From positions 1-64,000 of the forward strand of contig CAJZBQ010000059.1 of NCBI GenBank assembly GCA_914767885.1: a stretch of 64,000 bases of DNA. Reading direction: 5' to 3'. Positions within the stretch are counted from its first letter, which is position 1, and each line of letters opens with the position of its first letter. Position numbers and translations under genes: made by a program. Shown here piece after piece: positions 36,290 to 47,397 of the stretch. A model generated the notes under the pieces. The model had not been told where the DNA came from, made no database searches, and saw only the letters and a program-made list of their open reading frames with translations. This stretch comes from Blepharisma stoltei. Its lineage: Eukaryota; Ciliophora; Heterotrichea; Heterotrichida; Blepharismidae.

Positions 36290-36645
36290 CTCCCTACTTT
36301 AAATTGGGGCAAAAAATCCTGTTTGAATTTAAAGGGATTTAAAAAGAAGCTGTATGTTAAATTTTATCGATAAAACAATATTTTATTAAAATTTTAAAAA
36401 TAATTTTAATATTGAATTTTAATTTATTTTTTTGGTTATGAAGAATTAATTTAAAAAATAATCGATTTAGTGTAAAAACTGTTTAAATAATATTCTTATT
36501 GCATTTTTTCTATTAGATTAGGGCAAAATTGATTTTATAAAATTTTCACTATTGAAAAAACATTTTTTTCAAATTTAAAGGAGGGCTAAAGCACCCCAAA
36601 AATGGAAATTTTTACCGATATTTTTTTTCCAGTTTAAAGGGGGAG
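36290..36645. mobile_element. MITE, second family
   Basis: Ends CTCCCTACTTTAAATTGGGG and ...CCAGTTTAAAGGGGGAG are inverted copies, and a second inner pair lies around 36,310 and 36,580 (aatttaaaggg / caaatttaaaggagg). Flanks TAG and TAA. Same family as 38,071-38,346 and 12,403-12,737. Confidence 0.6.
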
Positions 36646-36663
36646 TAAAAAAAATAAATTGGC

Positions 36664-37060
36664 TTAGAATGAGAGGAGAATTCACTCCGTGAAATTCCTC
36701 TGCCTCACCCAACTTATATTATTATGGGGCTAGATTTTTACAATTGCACTTCTGTCTGATAGGGAAGAAATTGAGAAGGTTTGCTTACTTCGCATCCTAC
36801 AGGCATCGTGGTTTACCTCTTTCCACTATCCGATAAAGGTAGGACTCTTAGACCGAGAAGGTGCTAGAGTGAGGCTTTAAGCTGAGCAGCTTTTTGTCCA
36901 GAAGTTCTGAGTTCTCAAATGGCTTCAAGGAATCTAGAAGGAGTGATCCTGTCGACAGGCCGTACGCACATTCAGGGGTAGCGAAAAAATGAAGAAAATA
37001 GACCTTATTTATCCTGCGCAGTCAGAGGCTCAACTAGAGGTGGAGTTAAATTAAGTAATC
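36664..37060 (+). mobile_element. SINE-like element, intergenic
   Basis: A G+C-richer block with no coding frame, ending in gttaaattaagtaatctaaaatct, a weak version of the TAATC tail. It contains gtccagaagttctgag (about 36,897), shared with the element at 34,313. Ends are uncertain because no clean target duplication was found. Confidence 0.45.
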
Positions 37061-37070
37061 TAAAATCTGA

Positions 37071-37413
37071 CTCCCCCTCCGTGAGTGAACAAAAACATTA
37101 GAAAAATCGCTATTTTTTGCCCAAAAATCCACTCTCCAGTGAGTGAAACAAAAATGTTTTATGGAAAAAAATTTTGATATATAAGTGATAATTAGTATAA
37201 TGAAATCTGTTTAATTTTAAAAAATTGCTTTTTAAAACATAAATTTTATAAATTAAATTATTATTTGCTTTCCAATTTTTTGCGAATTAGGATTTTTTTT
37301 AATTTCAAAAAAAAATATTTTTTATAAAATTTATATATAATTTTTTTAAAAAAAAAAATAACCCCTCCGTGAGTGAACAAAAGTTTTTTGTTCACTCACG
37401 GAGGGGGGGAGAG
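37071..37413 (-). mobile_element. MITE, CTCCC...GGGAG family, inverted orientation
   Basis: CTCCCCCTCCGTGAGTGAAC... to the terminal hairpin ...gtgaacaaaagttttttgttcactcacggagggggg. Left flank TGA, right flank TAA, so a clean duplication is not preserved. The core (gatatataagtgataattag, aaacataaattttataaatt) is intact. Confidence 0.8.
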
Positions 37414-37830
37414 TAAGATATTTAAATTCAATTTAATGTGGAAATATTTTTAAGTCTAATAATTCTCTTATTTCAATTGATAATTGAGCATAGAGAATGC
37501 ATATTAAATTGAGCAAAGATTTTAAGATTAAAGAATTAAGCTTCAATCCTTTAATAATGAATTTTTCAGTACAAAAATAATAGTAGTTTAAGCATTAATA
37601 ATATAATTTTAAAAAATCAACAATGAAGATCGAATTCCTTGAATTAGGCTTTGTTATAAATTGGAGTTACACAAAAATAATATTTTGTTTTAACGATTTA
37701 AAAAAAATTTTTTATTTTATTTAGCCAATAAATCCTTGTAATTTTGAGGCATTAATATAAGATTGATATGGATATCGATATAATAAATTTATAAACTCTT
37801 ATTATAAAGTTGTTTATTTAATAACTATAA

Positions 37831-40586
37831 ATGGCATCAGGCTTCTTCAGATTGTCAGCTTTAAGTTACAACCTCTTCAATGAAATCGCTGATTTTTTGG
37901 AACCTCAAGAAATAGTCACAGTTTTGAGCATAAATAAATACTTTAATAAATTTTGGAACTTCAGGGTCGCTGAAAAAATTTTCCCTCATATAAACTTTAG
38001 CACTGGTCTGAAACCTCGAGACAGATGAAGACTGGGAAAAATTAAATATTTTGCTCCTAAGTTTGCCTCACTCCTTCCGCTTATATTGGGAAAAAATATT
38101 GACAAAATTTCCATTTTTTAGAAAATTAACCAGCAAAAATAATAAAGCAAGTTTTATAGGTAAAATAATAGTATATATAAAGAAATAGCTTTGATAATAT
38201 TTAATTTATTAAAAAATTGCCTATAACTAGTTCCATTTTAGAAGGGAAATATAGTTGAATTCTATTTAAATAAAATTAACTTTTTTTAATTATAAATAAT
38301 TTTATATCCCCTTCATTGGAACAGATTTTTAAAAAGGGGGGAGTCATCAACAAAATCAATCGCTTCAAGCAAACGAATTTATCCTCTTTCAATCACATTT
38401 GACCCATTAAAAATTATCGCTTTAAGAGATATGTCCTTATCATTATGATTCCCTGAAACTAACGAAATAAAAATTATACCAATTTTACATGAAAATTTTT
38501 CTATTCACTTAATTGCATATGAAAATGATCAATTAGCGATTATTTACACAAACAATAAGCTAGTTTTTTATACAGAAAGTGGGGAAATTAAACGAGAGCT
38601 TGATATTTGCTATTTATATATATACTAATTGACCAAGAATAGCCCACTAAGGAGCCATTCTTGGTCTGCCAGAAAAAATTTTGACAAAAGATCCTAATCT
38701 GCCATTACCACTGAGTTTTGGTGTTTCCAAATTTTTTGGGCAAGCCAAATGCAATAAAAAAAATTGTTCTTTTGCGATGATGCATTTGGCTTGTCAAAAA
38801 AATTTGGCAATATCAAAATTCAGTGGTAATGACAAACGATCCTAATCTGCAATTACCACTGAGTTTTGGTGTTGCCAAAATTTTTTTGACAAGCCAAATG
38901 CATCATCGCAAAAGAACAATTTTTTTTTATTGCATTTGGCTTGCCCAAAAAATTTGGAAACACCAAAACTCAGTGGTAATGGCAGATTAGGATCTTTTGT
39001 CAAAATTTTTTCTGGCAGACCAAGAATGGCTCCTTAGTGGGCTATTCTTGGTCAATTAGTATATCTAAAATATTTTATTTGGAAAAAGGAAATTATTTGG
39101 CTCTTGTCTCAACCTCTAGTGAAATAATATTTATGAATAATTTAGGAGAAACTGTGTCAAAAAGGACAATTGGGTTTCTTGCTAAATATAAAATAGTAAA
39201 TTCTGACATATTCATAGGTCTTGTCAGAAGCCAATTATTAGCTATATCTCCCCATAAAGTAAAATTGCTTTTAGAGTGAAATGATTATAGGCGGATTCCA
39301 GATTTTTGGGTAGATAAGAAAAACAGCAAAATAATTGCTCATAGTACAACTGATTTTCAGTTTGGATATAAGAATCCACAAGTAGAAGTTAAATCTTTTG
39401 GAGGGTTGATTTTCTTACTCCCCCCTCCGTGGACGGAGGGGGGTTAATGTTTTTTTGTAAAAAATTATATATGAATTTTATACTAATTTTTGTTTCGAAT
39501 TTAAAAAAATCTCAATCTGCAAAATTAGAAAGCAAATATTTATTTAATTGTAAAATTGTGTTTTAAAATGCAACCTGCTTAAAATTAAACAGAATTAGCT
39601 AGAAATTTTATTATAACAATTATCACTTATATATAAATTTTTTTTTCATAAAAAATTTTTGTAAGGCGGGCTTTTGGGGAAAAATTGGGATTTTTCTAAT
39701 TGTTTTGTTTGCTCACGGAGGGGTTAGTAAATGAGCACTATCTTATGTGATTACAAGCGCAGCATGGCATTGAGAGTACTGTTATAATTGACCAAGAAAC
39801 CGAGGATATGTATGAAATTGATATGAAAGGAAAAATTTTTCAAATAGTGGGAGATAGAAATTTATGATCAAAATATGGCGACTCTCTCAAACAAAAGCTC
39901 TTTTTTGCACATTTCAATTAAGGTGACTTTCCCTAACAAATTTTACCTGGTGTGACAGGGAATTTAGCCCTCAATGTACAGCTTTGGATGCCAAAATTTA
40001 GATCGTTAAGGCTGGGATTTTAGAGTGCCTAATAGATCCAAGTTGGTTAGTCCGAGAGTGGAAAGGAAAAAGTTAATGATTCAAAACTCAAGGAGACAGT
40101 GCAGTGGAGATTAAGCTCTGGCGAGAAGCATCATGTGGTTAGAAATCCCGTGGAGATAGCCCTCACTGGTGGCATAGGATAAAGACTAGCTTTAGCTTAG
40201 TAGATAAAAATTTAATTGTAGCCCATTTTATAGATATGAAAAGAAACACTATTTTATATTTTTTTATATGAAAGGAGAGGGAGCCACTTTATGCCTTAAA
40301 AATACATGAAAGTTTTGAAATATTAGATTTCCAATTTCCTTATCTAATTTATAATGCGCTGACATTATTGTGGGAGAGTCTTCACACGTCGGGACATTTC
40401 CCGCGTGTGGAACTCAAATCCTATATATGGAGCCACTCAAAATGTGGAAATTCTGCATGTGGGATTTGGTTTCCACTCGTGGGAAAAATGTCCCGACTTG
40501 TAGAAGCCTCCAATAATCATGCAAATGCATAACATATGGTGACTTGCGATGATGGAATAGGAAAATTAAAAGTAATGAAGGTGTAA
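37831..40586 (+). CDS. F-box-like protein, tandem family member 2, interrupted by five insertions (398 aa after removal)
   Basis: Start MASGFFRLSALSYN with F-box-like LFNEIADFLEPQEIVTVLSI. The C-terminal beta-rich part aligns with members 1 and 4 (AYENDQLAIIYTNNKLVFYT; IFIGLVRSQLLAISPHKVK; FEILDFQFPYLIY; end DDGIGKLKVMKV). Five insertions disrupt it: 38,071-38,346 (276 bp, TCA), 38,623-39,063 (441 bp, TA), 39,418-39,726 (309 bp, TTA), 39,865-40,214 (350 bp, 13-bp duplication) and 40,354-40,536 (183 bp, TA). Taking all five out leaves 1,197 bases, one open frame from ATG to TAA at 40,584. Each junction rebuilds residues conserved in the paralogues. In-frame TGA (38,026; 38,446; 39,277) are Trp. 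Confidence 0.7.
38071..38346. mobile_element. 276-bp MITE, second family, TCA duplication, in F-box gene 2
   Basis: TCA at 38,068-38,070 and 38,344-38,346. Ends CTCCTTCCGCTTATATTGGG and ccccttcattgg...aaggggggag. Removal joins KFA-S to STKSIASS in frame; 276 is a multiple of three, but the element contains stops. Confidence 0.75.
38623..39063. mobile_element. 441-bp near-perfect palindromic element, TA-bounded, in F-box gene 2
   Basis: Arms of about 200 bp are inverted copies from TATACTAATTGACC at the left to GGTCAATTAGTATA at the right. They include agcccactaaggagc, the gtgtttccaaattttttggg and atgcatttggcttg motifs, and meet around 38,840. A single strand could fold into one long hairpin. 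TA boundaries (38,621-38,622 and 39,062-39,063); removal gives LDICYLY|ISKIFYLEKG in frame. No other copy is in this window. Confidence 0.8.
39418..39726 (+). mobile_element. 309-bp MITE, CTCCC...GGGAG family, TTA duplication, in F-box gene 2
   Basis: TTA at 39,415-39,417 and 39,724-39,726. The left hairpin is shortened (ctcccccctccgtggacggagggggg); the core and right end are typical. Excision joins GGLIFLL to VNEHYLM, and downstream YEIDMKGKIFQIVGD matches member 4 (YEIPMNGEVFNIIGD). Confidence 0.8.
39865..40214 (+). mobile_element. 350-bp SINE-like element, 13-bp duplication, in F-box gene 2
   Basis: Flanked by agataRaaattta (39,852-39,864 and 40,202-40,214, one mismatch). The body is G+C-richer, with no frame, ending agctttagctt. 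Removal joins GDRNL to IVAHFIDMKR, matching members 1 and 4 at that point. Confidence 0.75.
40354..40536. mobile_element. 183-bp TIR element, TA-bounded, in F-box gene 2
   Basis: Inverted ends (gacattattg...acacgtcgggacatttcccgcg and cgtgggaaaaatgtcccgactt...caataatcatg) within TA at 40,352-40,353 and 40,535-40,536. Removal gives LIYMVTCDDGIGKLKVMKV, aligned with LIYMIINDDGINDVCAMRL of member 4. It is a different family from the CTCCC elements. Confidence 0.7.
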
Positions 40587-40825
40587 TTATTTAAGTTTAT
40601 TAATTAATTTCTTTGATATTTAAAAATTTTTATAGGGTTTATATTCCATAATTTCCTCAATTTCTACAATTATTTAAGTCTTGTATATGTCATCGGGAAA
40701 CCTAGTTGATACCCTCAACCATAATCTCCTCAATGAAATTGCTGGATTTTTAAAGCCACACGAAATTGTAAGGCTTTTTAGCATAAACAAGCATTTCAAT
40801 AAGTATTGAAATACCAAAATCGCTA

Positions 40826-40968
40826 ACTCTCTATGTTTTATTAATAGACATTTAAGATTAGGCATAATTTTTTTTTAATTTAATTACAAATATCAAAGAC
40901 TAGATAAAAACTAATTTAAAATTCTTCTTATAAAATCATAAAATAGTTTTGGCAGAAGGAATGCAATA
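40826..40968. other. 143-bp TA-bounded insertion (IES-like) in F-box gene 3
   Basis: TA at 40,824-40,825 and 40,967-40,968. Absent at the same place in members 2 and 4, which read directly into KIFP. AT-rich, no inverted ends noticed. Confidence 0.45.
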
Positions 40969-41629
40969 AAATTTTCCCAGGTTTTCAAATCAGTTCAGAT
41001 ATGAATCTCCAAGACTTATGGAGATTGGCCAAAATTAGATACCTTGAATCAGAAAATCTCCATTGGTCCGTAAAGCATTTTCGAATTAGATGCAATTCTC
41101 CTCTCTACACCTTATATATGATCCTTTAAAAATAGTTCTTTTCAGCGAAAACGATTTTATTATATGACTTCCAGAATCTGATGAAATAAAGTTCATCAAG
41201 ATTTCATATCAAAATGATTATCGCTTGAGTTCATATGAAGGAAACAATTTAGCTGTTTTATATAAAAATAACAAAATTGTTTTTTACTCAGATGACGGAA
41301 CTGTAAGAAATGAAATAAGTTTGAATAAAATTAAAAATCATGAAGTTAGCAAAATGCAACTCTTGAAATGTGGAAAATATCAATTATTAAGATATCCACC
41401 TGTAAGATTAAGGAATAGCAATGCATAAGCTAGATAAAGCTATTAGTAAGATTAAACTAACTTCTGATGATGCAGTAGTTTATCATTCAGGAAAGAAAAT
41501 TTATAAACTTTCTCCATGATTAATTATTAGCTTAGAGTTATTCATGCATTCGCAGCTATTGTAATTTTGGTTTAGATAAGCTAAAAGCATTATTGATGAT
41601 ACTATTATATATCAATTCGATGTGTGTAT

Positions 41630-41830
41630 ATGCTAGGTTTCACAGGCGAAAGTGTATCGGAGATGGTGATGAACCAAAGTTCAGTCCTGGGCATGAATTT
41701 ATAGTGGGAAAATGGGACATTAAGCTGGAAAGGATTCCCAACATGCCAGAGGGATGATTTTATTTTCCAGTAGAAACATATATATAGTACAATGCCAGAT
41801 GTTGCATCCTAGACTGTGAGTTTTCATTTC
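41630..41830. mobile_element. Possible SINE-like insertion in F-box gene 3
   Basis: A G+C-richer stretch (cacaggcgaaagtgtatcgg, gggaaaatgggacattaag) without homology to members 1, 2 and 4, sitting between conserved parts of member 3. The ends and target duplication could not be fixed. Confidence 0.4.
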
Positions 41831-42316
41831 TTCATCAGCTGGCCAGAAATTTCAGCCTTTTGAATTTTCTATAACGACTCTGATAAACTTGGAAAAATAA
41901 TCGTTCATACCCCATATTATGGTGAATTCAAAAAGGACCCTTCAGTCATGATAGTAAATTTTGATGAAAAAGCATGATTTGCGAATGGACTCCTTTTAAC
42001 AGCGCCTTCAAAACTTGAAAGAAATTTTCTAATAACTGAAGAAACGTCTTATATGAAGTATGAAGTCCCGAAGTGCGGAAAAGTATCAAGTATCATTGGA
42101 GATAGCAATATATTTTTAGTTCATCTTTCTGATTATTTTTATCCTGGATATGGACTTATTCATGTTCTGTATTTCTACATATGAGGAGAGAGGCTTCCAT
42201 TTTATGAAAAATATTTTTTTAAGCACATTGAAATTTTAGAAGTCAAATTCCCATATATAGTTTATATGATACCAAATAAAGATGGAGTGAATGATTTCTA
42301 TGCAAAGAGGCTTTAA

Positions 42317-43324
42317 TTGCTAAATGCTTTACTATTATTAACTTTAGTTTCTTATATATAACTACTTTATAATTCTAATAGAATCCGCAATTTTTATGTA
42401 AGAAAAATTATTATAAAATGCTACTAGTTAAGCTAGCAAATTTATCAACTTAATAAAAAGAATTCATATTCGTTTATCTAAGGGTATATAGGCAGACATC
42501 TCTATAAAATTTCACCACGATTATTTACATCTCGTTAAATTCCATAAATATTTACTAGAGAACTTTTGGTTTGACCAAGAAAACCCAAAAATAATTGCTC
42601 ATCGTCTATATCAAAAGCAAATAGGAAAACCCTTCAGTTTTAGTGAAGAAATTAATGGAAAATCTTTTTAGTGAGTAGGCTCTTTTTAACAGTATCTTGG
42701 ATTATGCCTGAATCAAATTTTATAATTTGTGAAGTGAAATTTCGTATACAGAATGAAATCCCAATGGCAGGAGGGGTATTAAGCGGACAAAAATTAGCTT
42801 TTATATCACCTTTATTGTAGTTATGATAGTGAGCTCGCGAATATTGTATATTTCTACATGATAAGAAAGGCTTCCTTTTTATAAAAAACTTCTCAATAAG
42901 CGATTTTTTAGAAGTCAGTATCCATATGTTATATTTAAGATACCTAATAAATGTGATGTTTCTGATATCTATGCTGCGAGACTTTATTAGTTGGTATTAT
43001 AAGTTTTAGTTTCCTTATATATTTTTAATATATATTTCATATTTATCTTAGTCTCTCATTGTCCATGCTCTAATAAAATAAGGGGACATCCTTCAGTTTT
43101 AAAGACCATTTTGATGAAAAAGTGCGGCTTTTCGTCAGCTTCTTGAACCATGCATTAGCAAAAAGCCTAATAAATTCCAAACAGAGAAAGAGCAAGAGTG
43201 TAAACATAGAATTGAGGATATTAACATATTTTCAGCTCGAGATAAATATGGATATATTCATATTCTGTTTTTCAGAATTAGGAGTCTCATAAATTAATTA
43301 TTCTATATCATTATATTTATAATA
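42317..43324 (+). pseudogene. Fragments of further F-box family copies
   Basis: Between members 3 and 4, decayed C-terminal pieces recur: FWFDQENPKIIAHRLYQKQI (about 42,570), FYKKLLNKRF and YPYVIFKIPNKCDVSDIYAA (about 42,890-42,990), and gaccattttgatgaaaaagt (about 43,104). They are in tandem order but full of stops. The array once held at least two more copies. Confidence 0.6.
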
Positions 43325-44898
43325 ATGACGTCAAGAAGCTTATTCGAAACCTTGAACTATAATCTTCTAAATGAAATTGCTGAATTTTTGAAACCACATG
43401 AAATAGTTGCAATTTTAAGCGTAAACAAGCACTTAAATAAGTTTTGAAATAGCAATATTACTGACAAAATTTTCCCTGGTTTAGAAAGCAGTGGAAATTT
43501 AAACCCTTGGATCCGATGGAAACTGACCAAAATAAAATACCTAGAGACTGAAAATCTTGATTTGCCTATTAAAAGCATATGGCTTCACAAAAATAACTAC
43601 CCTCTCAAAATCTCATTTGACCCTCTAAAAATCATTCTTTTTCAGCACGATAATTTCATTACATGAATTCCAGAATCCGACAAAACAAAAAGCATAAAAG
43701 TTGGGAATAAAGAGGATTCTGCTTATTTAAGTGCTTATGAAAACAATAATCTAGCAGTTTTATACACAAATAGCAAGCTGGTATTTTATTTACACCCCCT
43801 CCATGAGCAGACAAAACCACTGGAAAAATCCCTATTTTTGGAAAAAGCCCACCACTCTCCGTGAACGAACAAAAATTTTTTAATAGAAAAAATTTTGATA
43901 TATAAGTGATAATTATAATGCAATCCCTATATAATTTTAAACGCCTTGCATTTTAAAAAATAAATTTGTGATCAAATAGATATTTGCTTTTCTAATTAAG
44001 ATGTTTTAAATTTTGAAAAAAAAAATATATATAAAATTTATATTTAAATATTTTCTTCGGCGCTAAGGGGGGAGTTAGATAATGGAATTATTAGAGTTGA
44101 GAATAATTTAGGAAGCTGGAATAGCCTTGCTTCGACCAAACTACTCTATTTAAAAGGTGGGAGATATTTGATTATTGCCAATAAATTTAGTGAAATTGCT
44201 TTTATAGACAGTATTACTGGGAAAATTATAAACCAGATAATAATATATTTATATATTTTTATTTTAGCTTAAAATATTCATAATAATAGCAATTAAGAAT
44301 AACAAAGCAAAAGCTAGAAAGTCCTATTGAAAAGCTAAAGCCGCTAACTCGAGATACTCTAGTTTGTCTGTCAGGGAGGCAGCTTTGAGCAGTTTCTCCA
44401 TGATTAGTTAAGCTTCTCATTAGTTTTCCTGGTGATATGCCAATTGATTTTTGGTATAATAAAGAAATTCAAAAAATAATCATCCACAGCCCATATAGTA
44501 ACTATCTTTTTGATAAAGACCCTTCCGTTATATTGAAAAAGTTTAGTGGGAAAATTTTTCATGTAAACAAGCGCTTTTTCACAGTTCCTTGCGATATGTC
44601 AAGTGAAAGATTAGTTGTTGGAGAAGAAGACTCTCAAATGCACTACGAAATTCCAATGAATGGAGAGGTATTTAATATTATTGGAGATAATAATATGTTT
44701 GTAGTCCATCTGGTTCATTTTACTCCAGAATGCCAATATATTTATTTTATGTATTTTTATTTATGAGGAGAAAGGCTGCCGTTTTATGAAAAGCATTTCT
44801 ACAAATGCTTTGAAATTTTAGATTTTAAATTTCCAAACTTGATTTACATGATAATTAACGATGATGGTATAAATGACGTTTGTGCAATGAGACTGTAA
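43325..44898 (+). CDS. F-box-like protein, tandem family member 4 (410 aa after removing two insertions)
   Basis: Start MTSRSLFETLNYN, F-box-like LLNEIAEFLKPHEIVAILSV, then the family's beta-rich domain (LAVLYTNSKLVFYL, VCLSGRQLWAVSPWLVKLL, MPIDFWYNKEIQKIIIHSPY, FEILDFKFPNLIYMI). A 285-bp MITE (43,793-44,077, TTA) and a 56-bp TA-bounded stretch (44,240-44,295) interrupt it. Removing both leaves 1,233 bases in one frame to TAA at 44,896. TGA codons (e.g. 43,445, 43,664, 44,385, 44,400) fall on Trp. It is probably the best-preserved functional member; no regulatory signal is evident. Confidence 0.7.
43793..44077 (-). mobile_element. 285-bp MITE, CTCCC...GGGAG family, TTA duplication, in F-box gene 4
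   Basis: TTA at 43,790-43,792 and 44,075-44,077. The left end is cacccccTCCATGAGCAGAC; the right end is degenerate (cggcgctaaggggggag) and the terminal hairpin is lost. Excision gives KLVFYL|DNGIIRVE in frame. Confidence 0.8.
44240..44295. other. 56-bp TA-bounded insertion (IES-like) in F-box gene 4
   Basis: TA at 44,238-44,239 and 44,294-44,295; contains TAA and TAG in the gene frame. Removal links GKIINQI to RITKQKLESP and brings in the conserved VCLSGRQLWAVSP segment. The left end could slide within an ATA run without changing the frame. Confidence 0.6.
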
Positions 44899-45788
44899 TT
44901 TATTCTGTTATCTAGTTTATTTATTTATATAGATACTCAAAAACAAGATAAAAATTAATTACAGAAATAGGCTTAGAACTAAATTAAATAAGCTTAAAAT
45001 AAAATTCATAAATAAATATCTGAAAATACCAATATATCTACTTACCAAGGATGTATTCATATTAAAATCATATTTCACAATTTTATTGATTTTTCTTTGA
45101 TTATAAATAAATATGGTGCCTCAACCCTGGCATCTTCTCGCGGCAGTGCAACCTCAAGCACATATTTATTATATCGGCAAGGTTTTGCCATCCCAGAAAT
45201 GGACAGCAATGCTAATTAAGCAATTTTTTGGTAATGCACAGAGCCAATTTCACGATTAAGTGGTAAGAGGAGTGTTCAGAGTTGGAAAGGAAAGCCCAGC
45301 ATAGTATACAGACAATATCAAGACCAATTGGGCAACTTAATAGAGTGAAATTGAGAATTACCCCTAAGGCATAGAATTTTTTCCTTTTGCCGAGAGTTAA
45401 CCAGAAGTTCCAATTTTTTTAAAGTTTTGAGTGGATTAACCCAATCAGCAAGCCTCAGAAGTCCATATCCTTCCACTCAACACTGAAACCTACAAGTCAA
45501 GGAGGATAGGGAGAAACACAACTATACTTCAGATGGCTATGGCAGCAGGTGCTGCAGGAGAATAAGGGTGGTGTCCCGCCTTGTTTACCAGCGAACCATA
45601 ATCTCATTCGAGTTCTCCTTGCGAAATCATAAAATGGCTGAATCCTCTAGAGTATCCTTGGTAACTGCGTTGCCAATAGGCAAGCCGCAACCTGTAATAA
45701 GCTTAAGTTTAATATTTTTCTTTAATTAAATATTTTATCACATTTTAGCCTTTTATGTTTTCCACAAAATATAATTAAATTATAGCTA
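44899..45788. other. Intergenic region with a SINE-like G+C-richer block (about 45,118-45,700)
   Basis: No coding frame. 45,118-45,700 is G+C-richer than the flanks and resembles the other SINE-like elements (aaccagaagttcc motif near 45,406; short phrases like gagttggaaagg). Boundaries and target duplication were not found. The rest is AT-rich spacer. Confidence 0.4.
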
Positions 45789-47249
45789 ATGTATTGCAAT
45801 AGCGAGGGATGCCAAGGCAAGCCAGCTGCATGATGTGAGTGCCAAAACCAAAAAACCCTTATTTGCCAATCCCACATAGCATCTCATCTCCAGACCCCAG
45901 CTCCCAATGGCCAGATTCACTTTATTAAAGTAATCGAATACAAAAGCATCAATTTATCAGCATCAAAAAACCTCATTAAAACAGTCCAAACCAAAAGAGA
46001 AAAACTAATCTCTTCTAAGGAAGAAATGATCAAAACTGCTCATGAAGAAATATTTGCTATAGAAGCAAGGCTAAAAGAATCAATAAGAAAAATCAATGAT
46101 GAATTAGAAAATTTAAATGGGCTAATTTGCGAAATAATTTCAATTTCAGAAATCCCAAATATCCCCCTAAGTCCAATCCGCGAAATATTAAGCCTGCCAG
46201 ACCTCGATGCTGCTAAAAAACTTGACGAGCTTTTATCAGCTGAAACCTCCGAATTTGCAGATGCTTCGCCCTCTCTCGTAATATCAGCCTGAAAAAGTGC
46301 TCAAAATACTATTGACTATGGCAGCTTGCATGAATGCTGCAACCCGATAAAAGTAAGCTCAAAAGGAATAAGAGCAGTTTCCTTTTCCCCATCTGGACAT
46401 CTATTTGCTACTGCAGGATTAGACTCAAATTTGCGACTTTGGAACTTCAAAACTCAAACACTGGTCGCAACTTATGGAGAGCACGACCCAAAAAGGATAA
46501 ATTCAATAGCATTTCACCCTACTGGGAGCTTTGTCGTATCATCCAGTGCCGACAACACCATGATCCTTTGGACTCCTTTCCATCAAAAATCTATAAAAAC
46601 ATTCAAAGGTCATGAAGGCTCTGTCAGATCTGTGTGTTTTTCACCAGATGGCTATTTTATAGCATCTGGAAGCAATGATAAAACAGTAAAATACTGATTT
46701 ATAGCCCAAGGCTTAATTGTTCACAGCTTTAGAGGCCATTTAAAAGAAGTCACATGTGTCACATTTTCCCCTAGTGGTCGTTTTATTGCCTCAGGAAGTG
46801 CGGATTCTACGGTTAAAATATGGAAAATTGCTGAAAGGTGTATGGGCACTGAGATAAAATCAGAACCAGGCGAAATTAAAACGATTTCTTATTCTCATTC
46901 AGGTAATTTAATTGCATGGGGAGGGGAAAATAGGGCAATTTGGCTTTATTTTTTTAAAACAAAAACAAGTTCAAAACTGGCAGGACATACAGATACAGTT
47001 GAAAGTTTGGTTTTTTCACATTGCGATAATTTTATTATTTCAGGGGCTGGAGATAAGATTATTATTGTGTGGGATTTGAGGGATAATCGACAAGTCAGAG
47101 TGCTGAGAGGACATTCAGCAGCAGTTAGGTCATTAGCGTTTTCACCATGTGGGAAATATATTATTTCAAGTAGTGAGGATGGGTGCATTAAAACTTGGGG
47201 AGTTGATGAGACCGCAGCTCTTGGGCAACGCTCAAAGACTACTATTTAA
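45789..47249 (+). CDS. B-box-like zinc finger plus WD40 repeat protein (486 aa)
   Basis: A continuous frame with Trp-TGA at 45,831, 46,290 and 46,695. The ATG at 45,789 is chosen because it opens MYCNSEGCQGKPAAWCECQN followed by C..H....H, a B-box-type Cys/His cluster (residues 3-35). A coiled coil (EEIFAIEARLKESIRKINDE) follows, then about seven WD40 repeats from residue 175 (ISAFSPSGHLFATAG-type blades; LRLWNF, MILWTPF, VKYWFI, VKIWKI, IIVWDL, IKTWGV). WD40 proteins of this build are scaffolds. No insertion interrupts this gene, unlike its neighbours. It is about 150 bases upstream of the next gene on the same strand. Confidence 0.85.
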
Positions 47250-47397
47250 ATAATTAAGGACAAATTTAATAATCTTATGATATATTTATAACTTTTTGTA
47301 TTTAGGGTATATCTTAAAGAATTCAGCTTCGATAAAAATTACTCTTTTTTGGAATACTATATCATACTTCATACTAATTAATATTTTATTTATAAAA

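Larger units (their letters stand above)
36156..37830. other. Intergenic region made mostly of three mobile elements
   Basis: Between F-box genes 1 and 2 lie a second-family MITE (36,290-36,645), a SINE-like element (36,664-37,060) and a first-family MITE (37,071-37,413). Plain AT-rich DNA follows from 37,414 to 37,830. No gene is seen. Confidence 0.6.
40687..42316 (+). pseudogene. F-box-like protein, tandem family member 3, probably decayed
   Basis: Start MSSGNLVDTLNHNLLNEIAG with the F-box-like region, later AYEGNNLA-type repeat (41,225-41,428), LSPWLIISL and a well-preserved C-terminus (YFYIWGERLPFYEKYFFKHI, MIPNKDGVNDFYAKRL). A 143-bp TA-bounded stretch (40,826-40,968) can be removed to rejoin KIA|KIFPGF. 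Even then, two extra bases in the tatata run near 41,118 and another shift near 41,425 break the frame, and a G+C-richer stretch at 41,630-41,830 replaces the middle. It is either a pseudogene or has insertions whose ends I could not place. Confidence 0.6.

Noticed and set aside
40365-40516. TTA/TAA ends for the small TIR element in F-box gene 2
   Set aside because: Excision at the innermost TA pair (148 bp) leaves the wrong frame; the wider TA pair (40,352/40,535) restores the paralogue sequence.
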